From: an uncultured Bacteroidota bacterium
GTDB taxonomy: Bacteria; Bacteroidota; Bacteroidia; Chitinophagales; Chitinophagaceae
Reading direction: 5' to 3'
Length of the DNA stretch: 59,686 nt
Assembly (NCBI GenBank): GCA_903853805.1
Contig: CAINUN010000078.1
Location: forward strand, 1 to 59,686
Positions 1 through 8,483 of the stretch are shown one piece after another (position 1 is the first letter of the stretch; each line of letters starts with the position of its first letter). A program made the translations under genes and the position numbers. The notes under the pieces are model-generated. The model made no database searches. It was not told the origin of the DNA and saw only the letters and a list, made by a program, of their open reading frames with translations.

Positions 1-180
1 GCTTCTGGTTTCTCTGCTTCTGCTTACAATGATTTGTCTGCTTCTGCTGCTAACCTTATTGACAATGGTAGCCGTGGTGGTAATCAAACTTTCTCTGTAA
101 AGTATAAGGCAACTCCTGGTTTCGCTTATGCTGCTGGTACTTATGCTACTGATGTAGTTTATACTGCTACTCAACAATAA
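1..180 (+). CDS. 3' end of a secreted surface protein (5' end outside window)
   Basis: Frame 1 is open from the first base to TAA at 178-180 and encodes 59 residues ending in TYATDVVYTATQQ. It is almost identical to the C-terminus of the 185-residue secreted protein at 35581-36138; the shared stretches include GGNQTFSVKYKATPGFAY. The two genes are therefore close paralogues. Both are followed by the sequence TTTCTGAAATACTT and a similar terminator. The protein is probably an abundant exported beta-rich protein, but its function is unknown. Only the C-terminal third is in the window, so the start and signal peptide cannot be seen. Confidence 0.85.
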   Translation, partial: ASGFSASAYNDLSASAANLIDNGSRGGNQTFSVKYKATPGFAYAAGTYATDVVYTATQQ

Positions 181-204
181 TATTAATCCTTTTCTGAAAT
201 ACTT

Positions 205-236
205 AAGGCTGCCCGTAAGCAGCCTTTTTTGTTTTT
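205..236 (+). terminator. Intrinsic terminator of the partial gene
   Basis: An 8-bp perfect stem, AAGGCTGC (205-212) with GCAGCCTT (219-226), encloses a six-base loop and runs into a T-rich tract. The paralogue at 35.6 kb has the equivalent terminator with the same loop CCGTAA. Confidence 0.9.
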
Positions 237-562
237 TGTAACTGTTCAGTCAACACATTTTAGGACTTCCCGCTGTACAAGATGCTAGTTACCAAAGCGT
301 AATAAATACCCGGTCGAAGACCGGTTTTTATTCTTGTGTTCTAGATGATCTTGCAGAACATCCAGAACAGCCTAGCAACTGACAAGCGCCGTCCAATGAT
401 GTTAGCGCAGCGCATCTTGAATAGCAAAATAATTGATTGAAAATAAAAGAGACCCAAATCAATAAAAAGTACAGCAATTGATCTTGATTCGCTAAAAAAA
501 AACGTCAGGGAAGTAAACAATATTTAGACCGTAATTTTAATTTTACACGCAGAAAAAACAAC
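237..562. other. Intergenic, with one terminator-like hairpin at 310-330
   Basis: No convincing coding sequence. A short perfect hairpin, CCGGTC (310-315) and GACCGG (319-324) around GAA, is followed by TTTTTA. It may be a second terminator or the end of a small transcript. The rest (about 332-562) leads into the unknown-family cassette. I see no clear TAnnTTTG promoter element in it. Confidence 0.5.
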
Positions 563-802
563 ATGACTATGCATGCTGCCATCATCAATGTTGCCGACAC
601 AAGAATAAACCTGAATATTCATAGCAATATGATAAAGGCGGAAGTAGTTTTGGCAAATTATACGGGGCTTTCTCCTGTTGATTTCGGACTCATACAACAC
701 AAAGCTATTCTCGACCGAGATAACATAGCCTTAATATCAATGATGTACTTCATCAATTTAAGTATGCAAGAAGATTATGGAGACCCTGAATTGATGATTT
801 GA
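563..802 (+). CDS. Truncated N-terminal paralogue of the tandem unknown family
   Basis: The 79 residues align with the first ~66 residues of the next gene. Both have an INL motif, an IKA helix, then a (W/G)xSPxDxG motif and an IxH. The similarity stops and the reading frame ends 50 bp before the following gene starts. Full-length relatives are 370-390 residues, so this is a truncated copy: either a decaying remnant or a deliberately short N-terminal module. ATG at 569 fits the paralogues better than ATG at 563. No signal peptide is visible. Function unknown. Confidence 0.6.
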   Translation: MTMHAAIINVADTRINLNIHSNMIKAEVVLANYTGLSPVDFGLIQHKAILDRDNIALISMMYFINLSMQEDYGDPELMI

Positions 803-851
803 TATAAGCGCATCTTATTTATCTTACCGTATAATTTACCAATTCAATATT

Positions 852-2015
852 ATGTTCGCCGCTTTAGTAAATAGACCTGATTCAAAAATAAACCTTACAA
901 CGCATGCTCAAGCCATAAAAGCAGCTGCGCTATTAACTAATCAAGCTTGGTTTTCTCCCTATGATTATGGGCACATTATCCACAATAGAATTTTAGTTGA
1001 AGGAAGTAAAAAATTGCCTTTTAAGTTCAAGTTAGCATTTATAAGCACTGCAATAAAAGACTGGGAACACGACGAGGATAAAAAGGGATTTATCAATGAC
1101 TTCCAAAGATTTCAGCACATTTTGAAGCAATACAAAAGCATCAAACACCCTCCCCCTTCCATTATTAGGGAAATGAAAGCGATGGAGCACCATATTGAGG
1201 GACTCTACCTGCAATTATCAGCTATTAAATCAGATGAACTGAGTGCTACATTTGGATTGATTCCTTTAGAACCTTTATTGAAAGAAAGCTTTTTTGGATT
1301 CTTGGATTACAACGAACAAGCGGAATTGAGCTATGATGATTTTACGGTTCATTCCATAAAAGAAATCATGAAGCTTCAATTTAAAAAGAAGCCTGAAGTT
1401 CCCATCATGTTTGTTCTATCGGGTAGTCTTCCAATGCATGAAAATCATTTCCCCGAGTATTGTTCCATAGATGATCTAAAAGTGGATGATAAAAACCAAT
1501 CCTGGTTTGAAAAGGGCATTGATTGTACAGGTTTTAAAAGCATCAGCGATACCGACTTCATGGCACTCAATGTAAATATTTCAACAGTAGGTATGGCTTT
1601 TAATGAAGCAATGCATCGCTGGATTGAAGCAACCCAAAAGGATAGTTTGAACTTTGATGATGTTAGTTTTTATAAAACAGAAGTCGCTCATCTTGCGGAA
1701 CAATTTAGTGATGCCATTACAAACGACATCATTATGTTGCCTTATAAAGAGCATCCTTATCGTTTTAGGATGCAAATAGGAGCAATGCCTTTAAAAGAAA
1801 TATGGAAGCATTATTATCATGCCAACTGCATTAGCGAAAAAGAACTTGAAGAATTGATTGAAGAAACAAAAGACAACCCTACATTTATGGGTAGATGGCC
1901 TGTTATGTCAATTGGTATTTTTAATAGAGAAGGAAGAAAGTATGAATTAGAGGAACTATTGAATATAGTGACAGAGCCCAATCCGCCAAAACGAAAAGTC
2001 ATCAATATTGATTAG
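852..2015 (+). CDS. Tandem unknown-family protein, copy 1
   Basis: 387 residues, soluble, with no signal peptide or membrane segment. I do not recognise the family. Features shared with the next two genes are an N-terminal FSPxDxG motif (residues 34-40), a central pattern FNEAM..WI (250-258) followed by DSLxFDD (264-270), an IG(A/E)xPLKxxWKxYY helix (309-322), a GRWPV motif (347-351) and a C-terminal tail ending KRKVINID. Identity between copies is low apart from these motifs, so the duplications are old or the proteins diverge fast. The gene sits 50 bp after the truncated copy and 72-92 bp before copy 2, in an apparent operon ending with an NYN ribonuclease gene. Confidence 0.85.
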   Translation: MFAALVNRPDSKINLTTHAQAIKAAALLTNQAWFSPYDYGHIIHNRILVEGSKKLPFKFKLAFISTAIKDWEHDEDKKGFINDFQRFQHILKQYKSIKHPPPSIIREMKAMEHHIEGLYLQLSAIKSDELSATFGLIPLEPLLKESFFGFLDYNEQAELSYDDFTVHSIKEIMKLQFKKKPEVPIMFVLSGSLPMHENHFPEYCSIDDLKVDDKNQSWFEKGIDCTGFKSISDTDFMALNVNISTVGMAFNEAMHRWIEATQKDSLNFDDVSFYKTEVAHLAEQFSDAITNDIIMLPYKEHPYRFRMQIGAMPLKEIWKHYYHANCISEKELEELIEETKDNPTFMGRWPVMSIGIFNREGRKYELEELLNIVTEPNPPKRKVINID

Positions 2016-2107
2016 CCTATCTCTATTGCTACCAAAAAAAAGCATCATGAAAATAAAGAAATAATCGGCGCTCTTTTTATATTTACATGAAGAAAAAGAA
2101 AGAAAGT

Positions 2108-3265
2108 ATGCAAGCGGTACATTTTAATAGAGGCTCCACTTTAATCAGCGCACAAAGCAATATCTCTTTAATGAGGTCTTCTATTCTTATTGCCGATAAA
2201 GTTTGGTTTTCGCCATCCGACCAAACTATTTTTCAACACAAAAAATTGTTTTTAGACAATCTAGTAAATGTCACTTTTAAGAGTAAGCTGAAAATATTTG
2301 AAATGAGTAGTCGAGAACATTTTAGTAACCAACTTGACGAAAACTTAGACAACACCATCAACAACATTCCCCTTATTCTAAAAGACCTTAAAAAAATAAA
2401 ACACCCAACTCCCAACGTCTTAAAAGACATTAAGAAACTTGAAAAAGTAGTCAATGATATCTACCTACAAATTTCTACAGAAAGACAAGAAAAATTTGAA
2501 GAACTAGGGATGGTTCAATTGGAGGATTTTATTGGAAAATCTTTTTTTGAAAATATAGACCATATTGAAAACGAAAAGCCACCAACAGGCGATTTTATCA
2601 ACCATGATTTATATGACATCCTGAAATTAGATTTCAAGAAAAGAACTGGGATTCCATTTATTTTTTCGTTGATAGGCGAAATGAGTAATGAAGACATTTT
2701 CCCTAAATATTGTGCCCTTCAAGATGAGGAAAGCAAGGATAAAAATAGTTTTTGGCTTGATGACTTGATAGATATTACAGGTCTTGAATGCCTATCCACA
2801 ACTGACCTTGAAATAATAAGAGATACGGTTGCTGAAGAGCGCAAAGTCTTTAACGAGGCAATGGATAAATGGATTTGTGAAAGCAGAAAAGATAGTCTTG
2901 GGTTTGATGGCTTACTCCATTATCAACAGGCTGTGAAAGAAGCAGCCCAAAAACTTAATGATGCCCTTTGGAGTGTGCCCATGATGGAGGCATTTAAAGA
3001 TTTTAAAGCAAGATTTATTTTAAGAATTGGTGAGATTCCTTTAAAAACGCTCTGGAAATATTTTTATCAAGCAAAGTGCATTGAAGTAGCAACATTTGAA
3101 CGGTTAATGAAAGAGATGAAAAACCCTTCTTTTGCAGGGCGTTGGCCTGTTTTTGCTTTAGGTATCAAAAACAATTTGTCCAACAAAATATTAACGCATC
3201 AAGAATTAATGGAAAAAGAAATTGACAATATCCCCAATAAAAGAAAAGTAATCAATCTTGACTAG
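2108..3265 (+). CDS. Tandem unknown-family protein, copy 2
   Basis: 385 residues from ATG 2108; an in-frame ATG at 2087 would add a Lys-rich MKKKKES. I chose 2108 because MQAVHFN aligns with the starts of the paralogues. It carries the family motifs FSPSD, FNEAM..WI, DSLxFD, RIGEIPLKxxWKYFY and GRWPV, and the C-terminal tail KRKVINLD. It is predicted cytoplasmic: mixed helical, rich in Lys and Glu, with no catalytic motif I can name. Copy 3 follows after 22 bp, so co-transcription is likely. Function unknown. Its only informative context is the paralogue array and the downstream NYN ribonuclease. Confidence 0.85.
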   Translation: MQAVHFNRGSTLISAQSNISLMRSSILIADKVWFSPSDQTIFQHKKLFLDNLVNVTFKSKLKIFEMSSREHFSNQLDENLDNTINNIPLILKDLKKIKHPTPNVLKDIKKLEKVVNDIYLQISTERQEKFEELGMVQLEDFIGKSFFENIDHIENEKPPTGDFINHDLYDILKLDFKKRTGIPFIFSLIGEMSNEDIFPKYCALQDEESKDKNSFWLDDLIDITGLECLSTTDLEIIRDTVAEERKVFNEAMDKWICESRKDSLGFDGLLHYQQAVKEAAQKLNDALWSVPMMEAFKDFKARFILRIGEIPLKTLWKYFYQAKCIEVATFERLMKEMKNPSFAGRWPVFALGIKNNLSNKILTHQELMEKEIDNIPNKRKVINLD

Positions 3266-3287
3266 CTAAATAATAGAAGGGTAGTTT

Positions 3288-4400
3288 ATGGAAACGATTT
3301 TTTTAAACGCTGAGCAATCTGAGATAAAATTCACTGAAGAACTGTGCAGTATCAAAGCAAGCATGTTGTTTGCAAATACGGTATCTATTTCGCCTAAAGA
3401 TGTTGGTTGGATTTTTTCTAAGTATTTATATGAAGACTCCCCTATTACTATTCAACAAAAAATTGTTGTTTTAGAACGCTATTACCACAATTATCCGGAC
3501 ACGATGCGTCACTTATTAAAAGTAAAAAACGACATCAAAAATCTTAGTAAATCGAGAAACAAAACAAAGGCAGACATCGTATTACTCAACAAAATAACGG
3601 AGATAACGCACAAGTTATACGACTCCACTATTCATAGGGTTTTTACCCTAACCGAACTTAAAGAAGTGACGGATTTCCAAGTTTTTTATGAGCAAGAATT
3701 TGTGGATTGCATTGATTTACCCGATGATGAAGACACAGTGTATTATGACTACTTCCATAACAACAAACCCCATGATTTACTTTTAAAACAATTCAACAAA
3801 AAGACACCCCCACCGTCTGTTTTTGTTTTGCCTGTTCGTAATCGTCAATATGAACAACCCTATTTAAATATTAACGACGCAGCAGCAGCAAACAAAACCA
3901 ATGGCTGGTATGACGCGGAAATCAACATCACAGGATTGAATGATCTTTCATTAATCGAATTACTGACGGTTCGAGAAGAAATTACGGGAATTAGCAACCA
4001 ATTTAATGACGCAATGAATACATGGATATTGAACAGTGAACAAGATAGTTGGCAGTTTGACGACATAAGCTATTATGAAGAACAAGTATTACCAATAGCT
4101 AAAAAACTGAATGAGGCATTGATACATCATCCTATATTGAAACCCTATTACAATAAATCAGAACAACAGTTTCTGCGAATTGGTGCAATTCCGGTTAGCG
4201 ATATTTGGCATTATTACCACCAACTAAATTTTATTGATGGCAGTGAACTTGAAGTAATTAAACCACATCAAAATGAACTTAAATACAAAGGAAGATGGCC
4301 TGTATTGGCGCCCTATTTTGTAAACAACAACACGACTGAAACAATCATAGAAAACACAGACACCGAATACAACAAACGAAAATTCATTAATCTAGATTAA
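3288..4400 (+). CDS. Tandem unknown-family protein, copy 3
   Basis: 370 residues, the most diverged full-length copy. It keeps the N-terminal SPKDxG motif, the FNDAMxTWI / DSWQFDD block, RIGAIPxxxIWHYYH and GRWPV, and again stops right after KRKFINLD. It has no signal peptide. It lies 22 bp after copy 2 and 16 bp before the NYN ribonuclease gene, which supports one transcript. The conserved tail at the extreme C-terminus of all three full-length copies suggests a docking, assembly or recognition element. Function is not known to me. Confidence 0.85.
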   Translation: METIFLNAEQSEIKFTEELCSIKASMLFANTVSISPKDVGWIFSKYLYEDSPITIQQKIVVLERYYHNYPDTMRHLLKVKNDIKNLSKSRNKTKADIVLLNKITEITHKLYDSTIHRVFTLTELKEVTDFQVFYEQEFVDCIDLPDDEDTVYYDYFHNNKPHDLLLKQFNKKTPPPSVFVLPVRNRQYEQPYLNINDAAAANKTNGWYDAEINITGLNDLSLIELLTVREEITGISNQFNDAMNTWILNSEQDSWQFDDISYYEEQVLPIAKKLNEALIHHPILKPYYNKSEQQFLRIGAIPVSDIWHYYHQLNFIDGSELEVIKPHQNELKYKGRWPVLAPYFVNNNTTETIIENTDTEYNKRKFINLD

Positions 4401-4416
4401 CTAAAACAGTATAAAA

Positions 4417-5787
4417 ATGAGACCACAAGATTACAGCTACTTCAAAGTGAAGGTGAAACATACCGAACAAATCATTGACTTTTTAGCAATGGAAGAATTC
4501 AATCGGTTTTTGACGAGCCACCACATCAAAACAGTTTTTCAGGTAGTGAATGATGATGAAAAAATCACCCATTTTTCGGTAACCCACAAGGGGGGAATTA
4601 TTCGACAAGACAACCTGAATTACAACACTATTGAAGACTACTATTCATCCAAACACAATGGCTTCTCAAACGCTCATGAATTTTATGAAAGCAAAGAAAT
4701 GGGCTATGAGAAATATGAAGATTATAAGATGGTACTCGAAGGTGGCATTACCGATAAGGAAGTGCTGACTACGATGAAGAAAAATGGATTTGTCAAAGGT
4801 TTTGAACAATTGTCAATACTAAACAATGAAGCAGCCAAAGCCTGTAAAAATGCTCATGAACTTTATGTTTTTGCAAAGGGAAAAGGTTTTGAGCTTTTTG
4901 ATGAATTTTTCACTGCAAGCGAAGGTGGTTTTAAAGATGCTACCATATATCGCGCTGCTCATGATAAGGGTTTTGATAAAGCAATTGATTTTGAAGACGC
5001 TCAAAAACGTGGATTTTTCAATCATCAAGATTGGGTATTTGGCAATGAAATGGGATTTAGAAACCACAAAGAAGGTATGGTTTATCTTGACTTGAATATA
5101 GTTGATGCACCTGACTGCACGATTGACCAAAAACTAGTAATATCCTTTATTGCCAAACTAGAACAAGGGAAAAAAGCTTCTATCAACAAACTATACGACT
5201 TGTTTGTAAAAGAAAAAGAAACCTATCGATATGAAGATAATGGAGAAATGCCCAAATGGTTTACAACTTCAATTGAATCGAAAGAAGACCTTGCTAAATT
5301 TTTGTTGCACAATGAATTGGCAAACAACTATGGACACTACGATGTTGAAGGTGAATTTTTTGAAGTACTGAAGATTCACAAAAGAAAAGTGGTGATTGAT
5401 GGTAGCAATGTTGCCCACAATAGTAACGGTGATAAAAACAGCAAACCTTCCGTTAAAAACATGATGTTGCTTGTAGATTTTTTGATCAAAAAAGGCTTTG
5501 AAGAAATTACCATCATTGCCGATGCTTCTTTAAAGCATAAATTAGAAGACAAACAAGACTTGCCCAATCTTGAGAAAAAGGTTACCTACCTTGAATCTCC
5601 TGCTGAACGTGCTGCCGACAACTTTTTGATTTCAACCGTTAAATCTTCTCATTGTCTTTTTGTGAGTAACGATACTTATCGCGATTGGAAACTAAGAGAC
5701 CCATGGACGGCACAGAATATTGACTATTACCGACTAAGTTTTATGGTGAAAGAAAATGAAATAATAATGCCCGATTTAGAAGGTTAA
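4417..5787 (+). CDS. Repeat protein with C-terminal NYN (Zc3h12a-like) ribonuclease domain
   Basis: 456 residues in three parts. Residues 1-80 form an alpha/beta region of unknown type. Residues 82-222 are tandem repeats of about 14 residues that begin G(F/Y) and carry an acidic/aromatic pair in the middle; the clearest copies start at 157, 171, 185, 199 and 213. Residues 322-456 match the NYN fold of Zc3h12a/MCPIP-type RNases: VVIDGSNVAH (D328, N331), an acidic D401 in AADNFL, and VSNDTYRD (N418, D419, D423), which together would hold the catalytic metal. I infer a single-strand RNA endonuclease whose repeats bind RNA or a partner. It is the last gene of the unknown-family cassette, 16 bp after copy 3. 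Confidence 0.85.
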   Translation: MRPQDYSYFKVKVKHTEQIIDFLAMEEFNRFLTSHHIKTVFQVVNDDEKITHFSVTHKGGIIRQDNLNYNTIEDYYSSKHNGFSNAHEFYESKEMGYEKYEDYKMVLEGGITDKEVLTTMKKNGFVKGFEQLSILNNEAAKACKNAHELYVFAKGKGFELFDEFFTASEGGFKDATIYRAAHDKGFDKAIDFEDAQKRGFFNHQDWVFGNEMGFRNHKEGMVYLDLNIVDAPDCTIDQKLVISFIAKLEQGKKASINKLYDLFVKEKETYRYEDNGEMPKWFTTSIESKEDLAKFLLHNELANNYGHYDVEGEFFEVLKIHKRKVVIDGSNVAHNSNGDKNSKPSVKNMMLLVDFLIKKGFEEITIIADASLKHKLEDKQDLPNLEKKVTYLESPAERAADNFLISTVKSSHCLFVSNDTYRDWKLRDPWTAQNIDYYRLSFMVKENEIIMPDLEG

Positions 5788-5870
5788 ATGGAAACATAAA
5801 TTGGAGGCATGGTTTGATACTTGAAAAATACAACCTTTATTTTCAGTGTTTTATTTCATTAATAAATTAA

Positions 5871-5900
5871 AACAAAAAAGCCCTTAGGGGCTTTTTTGTT
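5871..5900. terminator. Bidirectional terminator between convergent genes
   Basis: A 13-bp inverted repeat, AACAAAAAAGCCC with GGGCTTTTTTGTT around TTAG, has an A-tract on one arm and a T-tract on the other. It can end transcription of the NYN gene (plus) and of the dehydrogenase operon (minus). Confidence 0.9.
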
Positions 5901-5917
5901 TTATAAATATTGAACGT

Positions 5918-6961
5918 TTATAAGGTGGACATATCTATCACAAAACGATAGCGTACATCTCCTTTTAACATCCGCTCATAAGCGGTGTTGATTTCGGAAA
6001 TAGCAATGACTTCAACATCTGAAGTGATGTTGTGTTCACTACAATAATCAAGCATTTCCTGAGTTTCGGCAATGCCACCAATTAAGGAACCTGCCAAACT
6101 TTTCCTTCCACCAATAAGGTTGAATGCCACGATTTGAGACGGTGTAGGCGGTGCGCCCACACATACCATCACGCCATCGGTATTCAGCATTTGAAGATAG
6201 GTATTGTAATCATGTGCAGCCGAAACGGTATCAATGATAAAATCGAACTTACCTGTTAGTGCTAGAATTTGTTCAGGGTCAGTAGTGAGCGCAAAATGAT
6301 GGGCACCTAATTGTGCAGCATCTTTTTGTTTGGAAGGCGAAGTACTCAACATGGTTACTTCGGCACCAAAAGAAGCTGCCAACTTAATAGCCATATGCCC
6401 TAATCCTCCAAGACCTACAACAGCTACTTTATGACCTTTACCCACTTTCCAATGACGCAAAGGAGAATAAGTAGTGATGCCGGCACACAAGAGTGGTGCT
6501 ACTTTTTCGAGCGGGAGTTTATCGGAAATATGAAGGACAAAATCTTGGTCCACAACAATTTGATTGGAGTAACCACCATAGGTAAATCCACCTGATTTTT
6601 TATCTGCACCATTATAAGTTCCGGTGAAACCATTTCTACAAAATTGTTCTAAGCCTTTTTTGCAATTATCACATTCTCTACAAGAATCGACCAAGCAACC
6701 TACTCCTGCCAATTCATTCACTTTGAAGTTGCGCACCTCTGCACCCACTTCAATAATTCTACCCACGATTTCATGACCTGGCACAATTGGGTAATTCGTA
6801 CCACCCCACTCGTTTCTTACTTGGTGAATATCGGAGTGGCAAACACCACAATACAGAATTTCAATTTTTATATCCTTAGCGCCTACTACTCTTCTGCTGA
6901 AATCGTAAGGGCTTAATGCTTCGGTAGCATTATGGGCTGCGTAACCTTTTGCTGTTGTCAT
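5918..6961 (-). CDS. Zinc-dependent NAD(P) alcohol dehydrogenase, cinnamyl-alcohol/YahK type
   Basis: 347 residues, the normal length of the medium-chain dehydrogenase CAD/YahK branch. The catalytic zinc site is visible as CGVCHSD and GHE, the structural zinc lobe as four cysteines in CREC..C..C, and the nucleotide-binding Rossmann loop as GLGGLGHMA. It reduces aldehydes or oxidises primary alcohols, most likely with NADPH. Its start lies 8 bp after the stop of the old yellow enzyme gene, so the two form one operon. Together they suggest a cytosolic detoxification pathway for reactive enals and aldehydes. The exact substrate cannot be read from sequence. Confidence 0.9.
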   Translation of the reverse strand: MTTAKGYAAHNATEALSPYDFSRRVVGAKDIKIEILYCGVCHSDIHQVRNEWGGTNYPIVPGHEIVGRIIEVGAEVRNFKVNELAGVGCLVDSCRECDNCKKGLEQFCRNGFTGTYNGADKKSGGFTYGGYSNQIVVDQDFVLHISDKLPLEKVAPLLCAGITTYSPLRHWKVGKGHKVAVVGLGGLGHMAIKLAASFGAEVTMLSTSPSKQKDAAQLGAHHFALTTDPEQILALTGKFDFIIDTVSAAHDYNTYLQMLNTDGVMVCVGAPPTPSQIVAFNLIGGRKSLAGSLIGGIAETQEMLDYCSEHNITSDVEVIAISEINTAYERMLKGDVRYRFVIDMSTL

Positions 6962-6969
6962 GTCCGTGT

Positions 6970-8061
6970 TTAATTGTGGGTTGCTATTGGATAGTCTGTA
7001 AATCCTTTTTCATCTGCCGAATACAACATATCTGCTTTGAAATCGGCTGAAAGAGCAAGATTGTTTTCTAGTCGGTTAGGTAAATCAGGGTTATTAATAA
7101 AAGGACGACCGAAAGCAATTAAATCGCCAAGATTATTAGCGAGGTCGGCTTCTGCTTTTTCTAAATTATAGCCACCTGCCAAGATGATGGTATTCTTGAA
7201 ATTGCTTCTGATTTTAGTTTTGATTGCCAAAGGCACTTCAGGCGCACCCATAGCAGAATGGTCGGCAATATGGAGATAAGCAATATCAAGTTTATTCAAT
7301 TCTTGAGTCAAGTAGTCATAGGTTTCATGAATTTCTGGATAATGAGGCATATCACTTGCAACACCATACGGCGATAAGCGAATGCCTGTTTTTTCTTTAC
7401 CAATAGCTTGTGCCACACCAGCAACAACTTCCAACACAAAACGGCAACGGTTTTCAATAGAACCTCCGTAATTGTCTGTGCGCACATTCGCAATTGGCGA
7501 CAAAAACTGTTCTAGAAGATATCCGTTAGCTCCATGTAATTCCACACCATCAAAACCTGCTTGAATAGCATTAATAGCACCTTGAATAAAGTCTGCCTTT
7601 GTTTGTGTTACATCATCAGCGGACATAGCTTCAGGCATTGGGTGTTCTTGCATTTGATGGGAGTCTGTCCACATTTGTCCTGCTGCTTGAACACTTGAAG
7701 GAGCAATAACTCTTGCTGCTGCAGGCATATTGTGAGGATGTGCTATTCTTCCGCAATGCATTATTTGCATAAAGATTTTGCCCCCTTCTTCATGAACAGC
7801 TTGGGTGACCAACTTCCAACCTGCTATTTGAGCATCGGAGAAAATACCGGGCATTCTTGCATAACCCAATCCGTTGGCTGATGGAGAAGTGCCTTCTGTA
7901 AGAATCAAACCTGCACTTGCTCGTTGGCGGTAATAAGTGGCGATTAATTCATTAGGAACATTACCTAATGCTCTGCATCGAGTCATGGGCGACATCACCA
8001 TTCTGTTTTTAAGTTCCAAGCCTTGTAGGCTGTACGACTCAAATAATTTGCTGTTACTCAT
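6970..8061 (-). CDS. Old yellow enzyme family ene-reductase (alkene reductase, NemA-like)
   Basis: An FMN-dependent TIM barrel of 363 residues from ATG 8061, where MSNSKLFES aligns with family starts; an upstream in-frame ATG at 8094 would add 11 unlikely residues. Family landmarks are MSPMTRCRA near the N-terminus, the substrate-binding HGANGYLLEQFLSP, the NYGGS..NR phosphate-binding segment and the C-terminal GRPFINNPDLP. It reduces activated C=C bonds with NAD(P)H. It is the first gene of a two-gene operon with the alcohol dehydrogenase. A regulator is not obvious nearby. Confidence 0.92.
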   Translation of the reverse strand: MSNSKLFESYSLQGLELKNRMVMSPMTRCRALGNVPNELIATYYRQRASAGLILTEGTSPSANGLGYARMPGIFSDAQIAGWKLVTQAVHEEGGKIFMQIMHCGRIAHPHNMPAAARVIAPSSVQAAGQMWTDSHQMQEHPMPEAMSADDVTQTKADFIQGAINAIQAGFDGVELHGANGYLLEQFLSPIANVRTDNYGGSIENRCRFVLEVVAGVAQAIGKEKTGIRLSPYGVASDMPHYPEIHETYDYLTQELNKLDIAYLHIADHSAMGAPEVPLAIKTKIRSNFKNTIILAGGYNLEKAEADLANNLGDLIAFGRPFINNPDLPNRLENNLALSADFKADMLYSADEKGFTDYPIATHN

Positions 8062-8483
8062 TTTGTAAACTAGTTTTTCTGAAAGGATAAACAATATGGC
8101 AGGCTATTCTATTAAAAAAGAAATAGGCTTACCATTTTCAAGGCACAAAGTAAACTATGTAGGGTTCAACTCATTGATTGTTTGGTATAATTAAGCAATT
8201 GATAATAGTAATATCATCTTGAATTGAAAAGCAGCATGAAAAGAGTATGGAAATTAATAGGGAAATACTAAAAACTAAAAACTAAATACTAAACTCTAAA
8301 TTCTAAAAACAAAATCCTAAAAACTAAACTTGCGGATATAGATATAGTCATATCGCATCATGCACTTGGTATAGATTTGAGCCTTCTAACCCAATTGAGG
8401 TTTTATTAATCAAGTGACTAGCGAGTTGTATAGGCTCAGGTCATTCTTAAGGACAAACTCAGGTCTGAAAGGAACGCAACTAA
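8062..8483. other. Intergenic; low-complexity repeat at 8264-8329
   Basis: No gene. Bases 8264-8329 are a degenerate array of short A-rich units related to CTAAAAA and CTAAATA. The minus-strand promoter of the old yellow enzyme operon should lie at about 8062-8160. No terminator is clear for the receptor gene that ends at 8484. Confidence 0.5.

Noticed and set aside
563-4400. Idea that the tandem paralogues are T9SS cargo because of a conserved C-terminal tail
   Set aside because: They lack signal peptides, and the eight-residue tail does not resemble a sorting domain of 70-80 residues.
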